Shown here piece by piece: positions 24,116 to 32,859 of a stretch of DNA of 64,000 nucleotides (position 1 is its first letter; every line of letters begins with the position of its first letter). The notes under the pieces are model-generated. The model did no database searches. It saw nothing but the letters and a program-made list of their open reading frames with translations, and had not been told where the DNA came from. This stretch comes from Dorea_D sp963559605 (lineage in GTDB: Bacteria > Bacillota > Clostridia > Lachnospirales > Lachnospiraceae), in the NCBI GenBank assembly GCA_963559605.1, contig CAUWLL010000012.1, positions 3,716 through 67,715 of the forward strand, written 5' to 3'. The translations under genes were made by a program, and so were the position numbers.

Positions 24116-25343
24116 TTACCGCAAATTAAAGTTCAGTATTTTGTTGCAGACCGTACTGGTAACGGCGCTTACAGTGTTGGTAGGCGGTTTTCTGCTGGAT
24201 TTCGTTATTGACGGTGTATACAATGAGAAATTTGGAAGTATATTTGTGGAGATATTGACGACGTTTGACGTAAAAGAAAAAACGGCAATTGATCTATACT
24301 GGAGGCTTATCGGAAATAACAAGACGTTTTTTATGGTGGTGGGATTTCTCCTTTTATTTGCGTTGTTTTTCTATGTGGCGCTGTCTAAGATGACAAGGTA
24401 TCTGGATCAGGTAGGAGACGGTATTGAAAACATTGTGTCGGATTCCACGGAACCGATTCGTCTCATTACGGAGTTAAAACCGATTGAGATCCGTCTGAAC
24501 GAGATCAAAGCCACATTAAAGAGGCAGGAGTTGGAATCGATCGAAGGGGAGAAACGAAAGGACGATCTGGTATTGTTTCTTGCCCATGACTTGAAGACGC
24601 CGCTCACTTCTATTGTAGCATATCTTACCATGCTCGACAGCCATCCGGAGATGGACGCCGAGGAACGGGAAAAATATATACATATCGCTCACGACAAAGC
24701 CATCCGTCTGGGAGAATTGATCAATGAATTTTTTGACATAACACGATATAATCTTCAGAATATGGAACTGGAAACGGTGGACATCAACCTTTCGTTGATG
24801 TTGGAACAGCTTGCGGACGAGCTGTATGGTGTTTTACAGGAGAAAAGGCTGTCCTGTGAGGTAGAAGTGGAGGATAATCTGGAGGTATCGGGAGACCCGG
24901 ATAAGCTGGCACGGGTTTTCGACAACATTTTGAGAAACGCCATTGCATACTGTTACGAAGATACAACTATACAGATCCATGCGGCGACAAAGAAAAATGA
25001 TGTGGAGATTATTTTTACAAACCGGGGAGATAAGATACCGGGAACGATGTTACAGACCATTTTTGAAAAATTTTACCGTGTGGACGGTTCCAGATCCAGT
25101 GGAACAGGAGGCGCGGGGTTAGGACTTGCCATTGCGAAAGAGATTGTAGAACTGCATGGAGGAAGTGTGCGGGCAAAAAGCGATGATATAAAGACGCAGT
25201 TTATCGTCACACTGCCGACGCGGAAGAAGGAAGAAGAGGGAGAGACAGATGAGATTCATACACACCGCAGATGTCCATTTGGGGGCAAATCCGGACGCAG
25301 GAAACGCATACACGAAAGACCGTCAGAGCGAGATATGGAGTAG
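24105..25343 (+). CDS. Membrane sensor histidine kinase, VanS-like
   Basis: A 412-residue kinase with two transmembrane segments (near residues 10-35 and 70-90), an HAMP-like linker and a catalytic core. The H-box is LAHDLKTPLTSI, the N-box VFDNILRNAIAY and the G-box region GGAGLGLAIAKEIVELHGG. The H-box and following segment are very like VanS. The start is TTG 24105, in the end of the regulator gene. The last about 32 residues after TLPTRKK lie in a second frame over the start of the nuclease gene (95-bp overlap) and are unlike the family. Confidence 0.9.
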   Translation: MKNNYRKLKFSILLQTVLVTALTVLVGGFLLDFVIDGVYNEKFGSIFVEILTTFDVKEKTAIDLYWRLIGNNKTFFMVVGFLLLFALFFYVALSKMTRYLDQVGDGIENIVSDSTEPIRLITELKPIEIRLNEIKATLKRQELESIEGEKRKDDLVLFLAHDLKTPLTSIVAYLTMLDSHPEMDAEEREKYIHIAHDKAIRLGELINEFFDITRYNLQNMELETVDINLSLMLEQLADELYGVLQEKRLSCEVEVEDNLEVSGDPDKLARVFDNILRNAIAYCYEDTTIQIHAATKKNDVEIIFTNRGDKIPGTMLQTIFEKFYRVDGSRSSGTGGAGLGLAIAKEIVELHGGSVRAKSDDIKTQFIVTLPTRKKEEEGETDEIHTHRRCPFGGKSGRRKRIHERPSERDME

Positions 25344-26304
25344 CTTTGAAGCTTTAATAAAAACCTGTGAGGAGGAGAAGATAGAACTGCTTTTGATCGC
25401 AGGAGATTTGTTTCACCGTCAGCCGCTTTTGAGAGAACTGAAAGAGGTGCGTTATCTGTTTGAGCAGTTGACGGCAACACAGGTCGTTATGATCGCTGGG
25501 AACCATGATTATTTGAAAAAAGATTCTTATTATCGGACGTTTGGGTGGCCGAAGCATGTGCATATGTTACTGGAAGAAGAGTTGTCCAGAGTGGATTTGC
25601 CGGAACTGGATGTTTCCGTGTATGGCTTTAGTTATCATGCAAAAGAAATGCAAGGGGCGCCTTACGAGACAGAAAAAGAGCAAGAAGGCTGCAGGAGAAA
25701 AATCCTGTTGCTGCACGGCGGTGACGAAAAGCATGTACCTCTTCGAAAAGACTGCTTGCTGAGACTGAATTATGACTATATCGCACTGGGGCATATCCAT
25801 AAGCCGAGAGTGATAAGCGCAAATAAGATTGCGTATTGCGGGGCTTTAGAGCCGATAGACAAAAATGACACCGGAGAGCATGGTTATATTCTGGGAGAAA
25901 TGAATGCGCAGGGCTGCAAGACAGAATTTATCGTAAGCGCTATGCGTGAGTATAAGCATCTGGAGGTGCAGGTTGTACCGGAGCTGACAAGTTTTGCGTT
26001 GAAAGAGAAGATACGGGAACAGATTGAAATAGAGGGAATACAAAATATTTACAAGATTATTCTGACGGGATTTCGCGATCCACAGATGTTATTTGATCAG
26101 GGAAATGCTGACATGTATGGAAATATTATTGAAATTGTTGACCAAACGAAACCGTCTTATAATTTTGAAAAACTGATGGAGCAAAATCAGAATAATATTC
26201 TCGGACACCTGATCCGGGAAATGAAAGACTGTGATGTAGAAAGCGTGGAATACCGGGCGATGTGCGAGGGTGTCAGAGCGCTGATGGAAACAAGAAGGGA
26301 CTAG
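25249..26304 (+). CDS. yhaO: DNA repair exonuclease, YhaO/SbcD-like metallophosphoesterase
   Basis: A 351-residue protein with the phosphodiesterase motifs ADVHLG, AGDLFHRQP, AGNHDYLKK, LHGGD and GHIHKP, which bind two metal ions. It is the nuclease subunit of an Mre11/Rad50-type pair; in Bacillus YhaO works with YhaN. GGGAGAGAC lies upstream of ATG 25249. The ATPase gene starts 4 bp downstream. It overlaps the sensor kinase gene by 95 bp. Confidence 0.92.
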   Translation: MRFIHTADVHLGANPDAGNAYTKDRQSEIWSSFEALIKTCEEEKIELLLIAGDLFHRQPLLRELKEVRYLFEQLTATQVVMIAGNHDYLKKDSYYRTFGWPKHVHMLLEEELSRVDLPELDVSVYGFSYHAKEMQGAPYETEKEQEGCRRKILLLHGGDEKHVPLRKDCLLRLNYDYIALGHIHKPRVISANKIAYCGALEPIDKNDTGEHGYILGEMNAQGCKTEFIVSAMREYKHLEVQVVPELTSFALKEKIREQIEIEGIQNIYKIILTGFRDPQMLFDQGNADMYGNIIEIVDQTKPSYNFEKLMEQNQNNILGHLIREMKDCDVESVEYRAMCEGVRALMETRRD

Positions 26305-26307
26305 CAT

Positions 26308-27867
26308 ATGCGAATATGTGAATTAGTGATCAGAAATTTTGGGAAATTTACCAATAAGAAAATAGATATATCCGACGGGATCCAACTGCTATACGGAGAA
26401 AATGAATCCGGGAAATCTACCATCCACTCCTTTATCAAGGGCATGTTTTTCGGAATTGAGAGAGGAAGGGGGCGCGCTGCCCATAATGACGTGTTCAGCC
26501 GTTATGAGCCGTGGGATAATCCCGCTTATTATTCGGGAATGCTCCGGTTTGAAAGCGGCGGAAAGATGTTCTGTATTTACAGAGATTTTGACAAAGTTTC
26601 CAAAAAGGTGCGGGTAATCTGTGAAAGTGACGGGGAGGAGTTGTCGGCAGAGGACGGAGATCTGGAAACACTTCTCGGTGAGATCAATGTGGGTGTTTAT
26701 GATAACACTATATCCGTCGGGCAGCTAAAAGTAGAAACGGAGGAGGCGCTGTCTTCGGAACTTCGCAATTTTGCTACGAATTATTATGCCGTGGGCGGTG
26801 GGGATATGGATATTACCGCTGCACTTGGAAATCTAAAGATGCGGAAAAAAGAGATCGAGAAAGAAATCCGTCTGGCGTTGGAGGAAAAGCAGAAAAAGCG
26901 AGAATACACGGAACAGGAAGCGTCTTATGTCTGGCGGGATATTCATAAATTACAGGAAGAAAAAGAACGTCTGACTCAGGAGATAGAGCTTCGGAAGGTT
27001 CGGGAAGAAAAAGAGCGGGAGAATGGAGAAACAGAGGCAAAGGGTGTAATCGATGAAATCCGCCCGGAAAAATGGAGGGTTCATCCGGTGGAGGTACTTC
27101 TTCTGCTTGTACTTATTGTTGCGCCGGTATTTTTTCTGCGGACTCCATGGAGTTATATGCTGTCCATTATCTTGTTTTTATGCGGTGGTATCTATGTGTG
27201 GAATCGCATGAAGGTAAGTAAAAAGCAGGAAAAGACAGAACCGGAAAGGATTCTTGAAGAGATTACACCGCAGGAAGAGAAGGCATCTGTAGAGCAGCTT
27301 GTCTGGGAGAACAAGCGTATTACGGAGGAACTTCGGGATCGGAAAACACAGTATGAAAATCTAAAGGAGCAGATAGAGGAACTGGAAGAAGTCACAGATT
27401 CTTTCCGGGAACAGGAAAAGAGCCGGGCGGCGGTACAACTGGCGATGGACAGGTTAGAAGAGCTGTCTGCCGAGTTCCAGAGGCAGATGAGGCAGTCGCT
27501 GAATCAAAGAGTTTCGGAAATTATTGCCCAAATTACCGGAGGAAAATATACGAAACTGGTAGTGGAGGATTCCATGCATGTCAGTCTCATCTGTGAGGGC
27601 AGAAAGATTTCCGGCGAGCAGGTGAGCCGAGGCACTATGGAACAGATATATTTTGCCCTCCGAATGGCAGCGGCAGAGTTTTTGTGTGAGGAAGAGCTTC
27701 CGGTAATTCTGGATGATACTTTCGCATATTATGATGACGCGCGGCTTGCGAATACCCTGAAATGGCTGGCAGAGAATAAGAAGCAGGTTCTTATATTTAC
27801 CTGTCAGAACCGGGAAGAGCAGGCGTTGAAAAAGATGCAGATTGCATATACAAAAGAGGAAGTCTGA
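26308..27867 (+). CDS. yhaN: YhaN/SbcC-like AAA ATPase with a transmembrane segment in the coiled-coil region
   Basis: A 519-residue SMC-like ATPase partner of YhaO. Walker A is YGENESGKST (near residue 33), the ABC-type signature is SRGTMEQIYFALR and Walker B is LPVILDDTFAYYDD. Between the head halves lie two short coiled coils flanking two adjacent hydrophobic segments (near residues 255-275 and 280-295). The coiled coil is far shorter than in YhaN of Bacillus (about 960 residues). This suggests a membrane-tethered repair complex (inference). Confidence 0.88.
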   Translation: MRICELVIRNFGKFTNKKIDISDGIQLLYGENESGKSTIHSFIKGMFFGIERGRGRAAHNDVFSRYEPWDNPAYYSGMLRFESGGKMFCIYRDFDKVSKKVRVICESDGEELSAEDGDLETLLGEINVGVYDNTISVGQLKVETEEALSSELRNFATNYYAVGGGDMDITAALGNLKMRKKEIEKEIRLALEEKQKKREYTEQEASYVWRDIHKLQEEKERLTQEIELRKVREEKERENGETEAKGVIDEIRPEKWRVHPVEVLLLLVLIVAPVFFLRTPWSYMLSIILFLCGGIYVWNRMKVSKKQEKTEPERILEEITPQEEKASVEQLVWENKRITEELRDRKTQYENLKEQIEELEEVTDSFREQEKSRAAVQLAMDRLEELSAEFQRQMRQSLNQRVSEIIAQITGGKYTKLVVEDSMHVSLICEGRKISGEQVSRGTMEQIYFALRMAAAEFLCEEELPVILDDTFAYYDDARLANTLKWLAENKKQVLIFTCQNREEQALKKMQIAYTKEEV

Positions 27868-27882
27868 ACGGCTTCCTCTTTT
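27852..27882 (+). terminator. Intrinsic terminator overlapping the end of yhaN
   Basis: Stem AAAAGAGGAAG (27852-27862) with CTTCCTCTTTT (27872-27882). It includes the last codons of yhaN and can also terminate the convergent prs transcript. Confidence 0.85.
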
Positions 27883-27900
27883 GATCTTTCTTATTTTGAA

Positions 27901-29085
27901 TTAAATTTCTTCTCCGTTTCGGTATCTTGCCACTACGTGTTGAATACGTTCATTTGGCGATAAAATACTGCTGATAGAACCATCGTGGTTCAAAGTATCG
28001 ATCATAAGTGCAATGTATTTGCTCATGTCGCAGTTGATGTACCATGGTCTTTCTAAAAGTTCCGGTGTCTGGTAAATAAGGTTTGTGGTCAGAACACCGT
28101 TGATGATACCGTCTTCGTAAGCTTGGTCAAATTTGTCCAGTCCGTTGGTGAAAAGTCCAAATGTGGCAGCGGCGAAGATACGTTTGGCTTTTCTTTGTTT
28201 TAATTGTCCGGCTACGTCAAGAATGCTGTCGCCGGAAGAAATCATATCGTCTAGGATAATAACATCCTTACCTTCTACAGAAGAACCTAAAAATTCATGG
28301 GCAACAATAGGATTACGCCCGTCAACGATCTTTGTATAGTCACGTCTTTTGTAGAACATTCCCATATCCAGGTTCAGTACGTTTGCCAGATATACCGCAC
28401 GTTCGGTAGCGCCCTCGTCCGGGCTGATCGCCATCATATGCTTGCTGTCGATCTGGAGATCTTTGTATGTGTGAAGAAGAGATTTCACAAACTGGTAAGT
28501 TGGACGTACGGTCTCAAAACCATTCAGAGGAATGGCATTTTGTACTCTTGGGTCATGAGCGTCGAAAGTGATAATGTTGTCAACACCCATGCGGACTAAC
28601 TCCTGAAGTGCAAGGGCACAGTCCAGCGATTCACGGCTGCTTCTCTTATGCTGACGGCTTTCATATAAGAACGGCATGATCACATTGATACGACGGGCTT
28701 TTCCGCCGACGGCGGCAATCACACGCTTTAAATTCTGATAGTGATCGTCCGGTGACATATGATTTACGTTGCCGGATAAAGAATAGGTCAGGCTATAGTT
28801 ACATACATCTAAGATCAAATATAAGTCCATACCTCTTACGGACTGTCCGATGATACCTTTGGCTTCGCCGGAGCCAAAGCGCGGTACGTTGGCATTGATT
28901 AGGTAATTGTCTCTTTCATAGCCGTTAAAGATTACATCGTTCTTATATTCAGGCCCATCCTCGTGGCGCCATTTTACAAGATAATCGTTAATTTTGTTCC
29001 CCATTTCCTGACATCCGTCAAGAGCTATGATTCCTAAAGATCCTACTGGAATGTTGTCCAGTACACGTTCGTTACGGCGTAACAT
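27901..29085 (-). CDS. prs: Ribose-phosphate pyrophosphokinase (PRPP synthetase), long form
   Basis: Makes PRPP, used by the Upp and Hpt enzymes also encoded in this window. Core motifs: RQHKRSSRESLDC, the ITFDAHDP segment and the PRPP loop DVIILDDMISSGDS. At 394 residues it is longer than typical PRPP synthetases (about 315), owing to an N-terminal stretch and insertions; this longer type occurs in Lachnospiraceae and related clostridia as far as I know. Its start overlaps dnaI by 14 bp. Confidence 0.92.
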   Translation of the reverse strand: MLRRNERVLDNIPVGSLGIIALDGCQEMGNKINDYLVKWRHEDGPEYKNDVIFNGYERDNYLINANVPRFGSGEAKGIIGQSVRGMDLYLILDVCNYSLTYSLSGNVNHMSPDDHYQNLKRVIAAVGGKARRINVIMPFLYESRQHKRSSRESLDCALALQELVRMGVDNIITFDAHDPRVQNAIPLNGFETVRPTYQFVKSLLHTYKDLQIDSKHMMAISPDEGATERAVYLANVLNLDMGMFYKRRDYTKIVDGRNPIVAHEFLGSSVEGKDVIILDDMISSGDSILDVAGQLKQRKAKRIFAAATFGLFTNGLDKFDQAYEDGIINGVLTTNLIYQTPELLERPWYINCDMSKYIALMIDTLNHDGSISSILSPNERIQHVVARYRNGEEI

Positions 29086-30085
29086 CTTTTGTACCTCCCA
29101 GGTTTAATAATTTTTTCTGGATACGAATATCGTCTCCGGTCAGACGGAGCATGGTATAGCTGCTGCTGATACGGGAGAAGATACGTTCCGAGTAAATGGA
29201 TTTGATGTCCTCCAGTGCAAGATTTGTAGATATGATCGTCGATTTTCTTCGTAAAATACGCTCGTTTAAGCACACAAACAACTGAGAGACAGTGAACGCA
29301 TTGGAAAGCTCGGTACCAAGATCGTCAATGATCAGAAGGTCGCAGTTGTAAATGTGTTCCAAGGAATTTGGCTCGGGCTCCTCTTTTTTTCCAAATGCGT
29401 TTTTCGCAAGAAGGTCAAAAAGTCTGGAGGCGGAGAAATAGATGACGGAATAGGAAGCATCCATGGTCTCTTTCGCGATACAGTGAGAAAGAAAGGTTTT
29501 TCCCACGCCGGTATCCCCATACAATAATATGTTACGAAATTCTTTTGAAAAGGTATCTACAAATTCATGACAAGTGTTCAGCGCTGTTTTCATAGCTTCC
29601 AGTGAAGATCTTCCGGTAAGAGGATCAATATGGTTACTGGAATAGTATTTGAGAGAACAGGTTGAAAAATTCTCCTTGTCCAGCACATTTTGTAGCGTTG
29701 ACTGCATATATAATAAATTCACGATCGCTTTTTTGAAGCAGTGGCATTTATTCGTGCCAATATAGCCCGTATCTTTACAATCCGGGCAAGAATAGTGGAG
29801 TTCCAGATAATCCTCGGGAAATCCGTTGGAGACTAAAAGTTCTTTTTTGCGCGCAGACAGTTTTCTTACCTGTCCCCTTAACTCTTCCAGGGCAGACGTA
29901 TCCCCCTCTAACAGAAGTTTTGCCTGCTTTACGCTGAAAGAAGAGATGGCATCGTCCAGTTCTGAAAGCTCCGGGATACATGCCCTGGCTTTCTCGTAAT
30001 GGGCGCGCAGTGTATGCTCATTATCCAATTGTTTTTGTTCATAGACACGCATCAGTTGATCGTACTGGGAATTAGAAAGCGCCAT
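29072..30085 (-). CDS. dnaI: DnaI/DnaC-like helicase loader ATPase
   Basis: A 337-residue AAA+ protein with Walker A YGDTGVGKTFLSH, Walker B LLIIDDLGTE and an arginine-finger region SRISSSYTMLRLTGDDIR. The N-terminal part has a coiled region followed by a zinc-type cluster CPDCKDTGYIGTNKCHC as in DnaI. It loads the replicative helicase. The DnaD-like gene lies immediately upstream in the same operon, which supports this role. Confidence 0.9.
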   Translation of the reverse strand: MALSNSQYDQLMRVYEQKQLDNEHTLRAHYEKARACIPELSELDDAISSFSVKQAKLLLEGDTSALEELRGQVRKLSARKKELLVSNGFPEDYLELHYSCPDCKDTGYIGTNKCHCFKKAIVNLLYMQSTLQNVLDKENFSTCSLKYYSSNHIDPLTGRSSLEAMKTALNTCHEFVDTFSKEFRNILLYGDTGVGKTFLSHCIAKETMDASYSVIYFSASRLFDLLAKNAFGKKEEPEPNSLEHIYNCDLLIIDDLGTELSNAFTVSQLFVCLNERILRRKSTIISTNLALEDIKSIYSERIFSRISSSYTMLRLTGDDIRIQKKLLNLGGTKDVTP

Positions 30086-30121
30086 ATAAAGCAGTCTCCT
30101 TATTAAGTATATGTATATGAT

Positions 30122-31105
30122 TTATTGCTGTACCAGTTTACGCTCCAGATCGTTCATATCATAGGAGCGGTTTTCAAAGTTGTTAAATTTATTGACAGGA
30201 GTTTTCGCAGGTTGTTTTTTTCTGCGTTCTTTTTCTTTTGTAAAATGAGCGTCGAGAGCTGCGATGTCGTTCAGACTATGAACGTTGTTTTCCTGCCATT
30301 TTCTGAGAATAGAATCTGTATAATCAAAACTTGGCTGATGGATAGCGTTCATCGTCCGGTTACATGCTTCCAGAATAATGTCCAGCGTGAATGCATATTC
30401 TTCATTCCATTTACGGATATATGCAATCTCAGAAGAAGCCGGAGCACGTCCCTTAATACCGTAAGCGTTCAGGATGGAGTAGCAGTTCTTGTTGTAAAGA
30501 AGAGAGCTTGTCTTTGCCTGATCTACGGTTTTAATATCCTGTTCGTGCCAGGAGAGAGCCACTTTCTGTATGTAGTGCATACTTTTATGCCCGTTTTCTA
30601 CGCAGTACTCTATCAGATATTCAATGAGTTCTGTAGACATGTGCAGTGATTCGTAAAAATAAGTGATCGCATGAATATCTGTGGCAGATAATGTTTTGCC
30701 AAGATACTGTTCTGCCACAAACAATAATTCTTTAAATTCTTTTCTGCTCCTGTATTTCTGAATATCCTGAACATCGGCTGACGGTACTTCCTGAGGAGCC
30801 TGGACAACCTTAGGTTTATCAGAAGAAAGAACAGAAGGGGAAGCGTCCCCGCCGGTTTCGTATTCCAGTAAGCCTTCCTTTTTCCAGTAATTGAGCGCGC
30901 GAATCACATCTTTTTCCGTGCACTCTAAAAAATCTGCCATTTCTGAAACAGATAAAGGCACACTGTTTACACTCATATGACGCAGCAAAAGAAGATATAC
31001 CTTCACATATTCTCCGTTTGCCCGCACCATATGACGGTCGATAAATTCGTTTTCCAGCACGGTTGTATTATTTTGTAGATGATTTGTCAAAGTCAGTTTC
31101 CTCAT
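30122..31105 (-). CDS. DnaD-domain primosome protein
   Basis: A 327-residue protein with an N-terminal winged-helix part (LRHMSVNSVPLSVSEMADFLECTEKDVIRALNYWKKEGL in outline) and two DnaD/DnaB_2-like C-terminal repeats (YLGKTLSATDIHAITYFYESL and YNKNCYSILNAYGI). In Firmicutes such proteins remodel DNA at the origin and recruit DnaI and the helicase. ATG 31105 was chosen because GGTGG lies 5 bp upstream; a TTG at 31135 is possible. It forms an operon with dnaI and prs. Confidence 0.88.
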   Translation of the reverse strand: MRKLTLTNHLQNNTTVLENEFIDRHMVRANGEYVKVYLLLLRHMSVNSVPLSVSEMADFLECTEKDVIRALNYWKKEGLLEYETGGDASPSVLSSDKPKVVQAPQEVPSADVQDIQKYRSRKEFKELLFVAEQYLGKTLSATDIHAITYFYESLHMSTELIEYLIEYCVENGHKSMHYIQKVALSWHEQDIKTVDQAKTSSLLYNKNCYSILNAYGIKGRAPASSEIAYIRKWNEEYAFTLDIILEACNRTMNAIHQPSFDYTDSILRKWQENNVHSLNDIAALDAHFTKEKERRKKQPAKTPVNKFNNFENRSYDMNDLERKLVQQ

Positions 31106-31242
31106 AACGTCCACCCATTCCCCCAAGTGATTCAAAATGTAGCAGAGTTATTATAACACCAGTTGGACAGGCAAAAAAGAATTTTTTGACACAAAAATAA
31201 GGTTTTTTGTGGATAAAATCCTGTGGAAAATGTGGATAACTT

Positions 31243-32619
31243 TTATTTTATCAAAGATTCTCCGATGTTTACTACATCTCCGGCTCCCATAGTTATCAAC
31301 AAGTCTCCTTTTTGACAATTTTCCAGACAGAAATTTTCAATCTCTTTAAAGGTCGGGAAGTAATGTGCGTCGGCGCCTTTTTCCTTCAGTGATTCAGCGA
31401 GATCGCGGGAGGAGATTCCGAGCGTATCTGTCTCTCTGGCGGCATAGATGTCTGCCAGGATAATGTGATCGGTATCAGACAGAGCGTCTACAAATTCCGG
31501 GAATAATGCTTTTGTCCTAGTATATGTGTGAGGCTGGAAAATACACCAGATCTCACGATGGGGATAGTATTTGGCAGAAGTTAAGCTGGCACGGATTTCC
31601 GTTGGATGGTGTGCGTAATCATCAATGACAGTGACGCCGTCAAACTCTCCCTTGTATTCGAAGCGGCGGTTTGTGCCGTGAAATTCTTTCAAACCCTTCT
31701 GTGCATCGGAGGAAGAGATGTTCAAGATGTCTGCGACTGCAAGCGCAGAAAGTGCGTTGGACACATTGTGATCTCCGTTGACCGATAATTCTATGCGGGA
31801 TATAAATTCTCCGTCTTTGATAAAGTCAAAGGATACTTCTCCACGTTCGTTGTGTGCGACATTGGCTGCACGGTAGTTTAAGGAGGGATCCGTTCCATAG
31901 GTGATCACACGGCAGGGAAGTCCTTCGGTGAGCTCCTCGTAATCCGGAATCTCCCCGTTGATGATCAGTGTTCCGTCCGCAGGGAGAAGTTCTGCAAATT
32001 TTCGGAAAGAGCGTCTTATATCGTCAAGATCCTTGAAAAAATCCAGATGATCTTCGTCAATGTTTAAAATAATACTGATCTTCGGGAAGAAGTGCAGAAA
32101 ACTGTTTGTATATTCACAGGCTTCTGTTACAAACACACCGGAGTTTCCTACACGGATATTACCGCCGATGGCTTTTAAAATTCCGCCTACAGAGATGGTC
32201 GGATCCAGATTGGCGCTTAACAGAACATGGGAAAGCATGGAAGTGGTCGTAGTTTTTCCATGTGTTCCGGAAACTGCGATGGGAGTGTCGTAATTGTGCA
32301 TAAGCTGTCCGAGAAGTTCTGCACGGCTTAACATAGGAAGTTTCTTTTGGAGCGCCTCCTGATACTCTTCATTGCTGTTTTGGATAGCGGCTGTATAAAC
32401 AACAACATCTATGCCGTCTATTATATTAGAAGCCTTTTGTCCATAAAAAACTCTGGCGCCTGATTTTTCAAGATGTTCGGTGAGGGCAGATGGTTTGTTG
32501 TCTGAGCCTGAGACCGTAAAACCTTCCTTTAAAAGGACTTCTGCCAGACCACTCATACTGATTCCGCCGATTCCTATGAAATGGACGTGTACCGGTTGTT
32601 TAAAATTGATTTTATACAT
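31243..32619 (-). CDS. murC: UDP-N-acetylmuramate--L-alanine ligase
   Basis: Adds the first amino acid to UDP-MurNAc in the cytoplasm. A 458-residue Mur ligase with N-terminal VHFIGIGGISMSGLAEV, ATP loop VSGTHGKTTTTSM, the central NIDEDHLDFF segment and VIDDYAHHPTEI. The length is normal. Divergently transcribed from glgC across a 240-bp gap. Confidence 0.96.
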   Translation of the reverse strand: MYKINFKQPVHVHFIGIGGISMSGLAEVLLKEGFTVSGSDNKPSALTEHLEKSGARVFYGQKASNIIDGIDVVVYTAAIQNSNEEYQEALQKKLPMLSRAELLGQLMHNYDTPIAVSGTHGKTTTTSMLSHVLLSANLDPTISVGGILKAIGGNIRVGNSGVFVTEACEYTNSFLHFFPKISIILNIDEDHLDFFKDLDDIRRSFRKFAELLPADGTLIINGEIPDYEELTEGLPCRVITYGTDPSLNYRAANVAHNERGEVSFDFIKDGEFISRIELSVNGDHNVSNALSALAVADILNISSSDAQKGLKEFHGTNRRFEYKGEFDGVTVIDDYAHHPTEIRASLTSAKYYPHREIWCIFQPHTYTRTKALFPEFVDALSDTDHIILADIYAARETDTLGISSRDLAESLKEKGADAHYFPTFKEIENFCLENCQKGDLLITMGAGDVVNIGESLIK

Positions 32620-32799
32620 AAGCTTACCTTCCTGTTCCTTTCTTTTGCTTTGAGGTCATATACATATCATAGTAGTTGTCATAGTATATATTATTTCTTC
32701 ATATTTATTATAAACATATATGAGGAAAAAACCAAGTCGAAAATTTTGGTATATTTTCATAAAAAGATTAAAAAAAAGTGCGATAATTTGTAAAAAATG

Positions 32800-32828
32800 T
32801 TCACTAAACGAAAAAACTATGGTATAAT
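32800..32828 (+). promoter_or_regulatory. Candidate glgC promoter
   Basis: TTCACT (32800-32805), 17 bp, perfect TATAAT (32823-32828), in a very AT-rich 240-bp region between the divergent murC and glgC genes. Nothing else was recognised in that region. Confidence 0.55.
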
Positions 32829-32859
32829 GCTAATAATAATCTACTAAGGGGGTGATGGC

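Noticed and set aside
23426..25343. Reading the VanR/VanS-like pair as a vancomycin resistance operon
   Set aside because: No ligase, dehydrogenase or dipeptidase gene is next to it, so similarity to VanRS does not support resistance.
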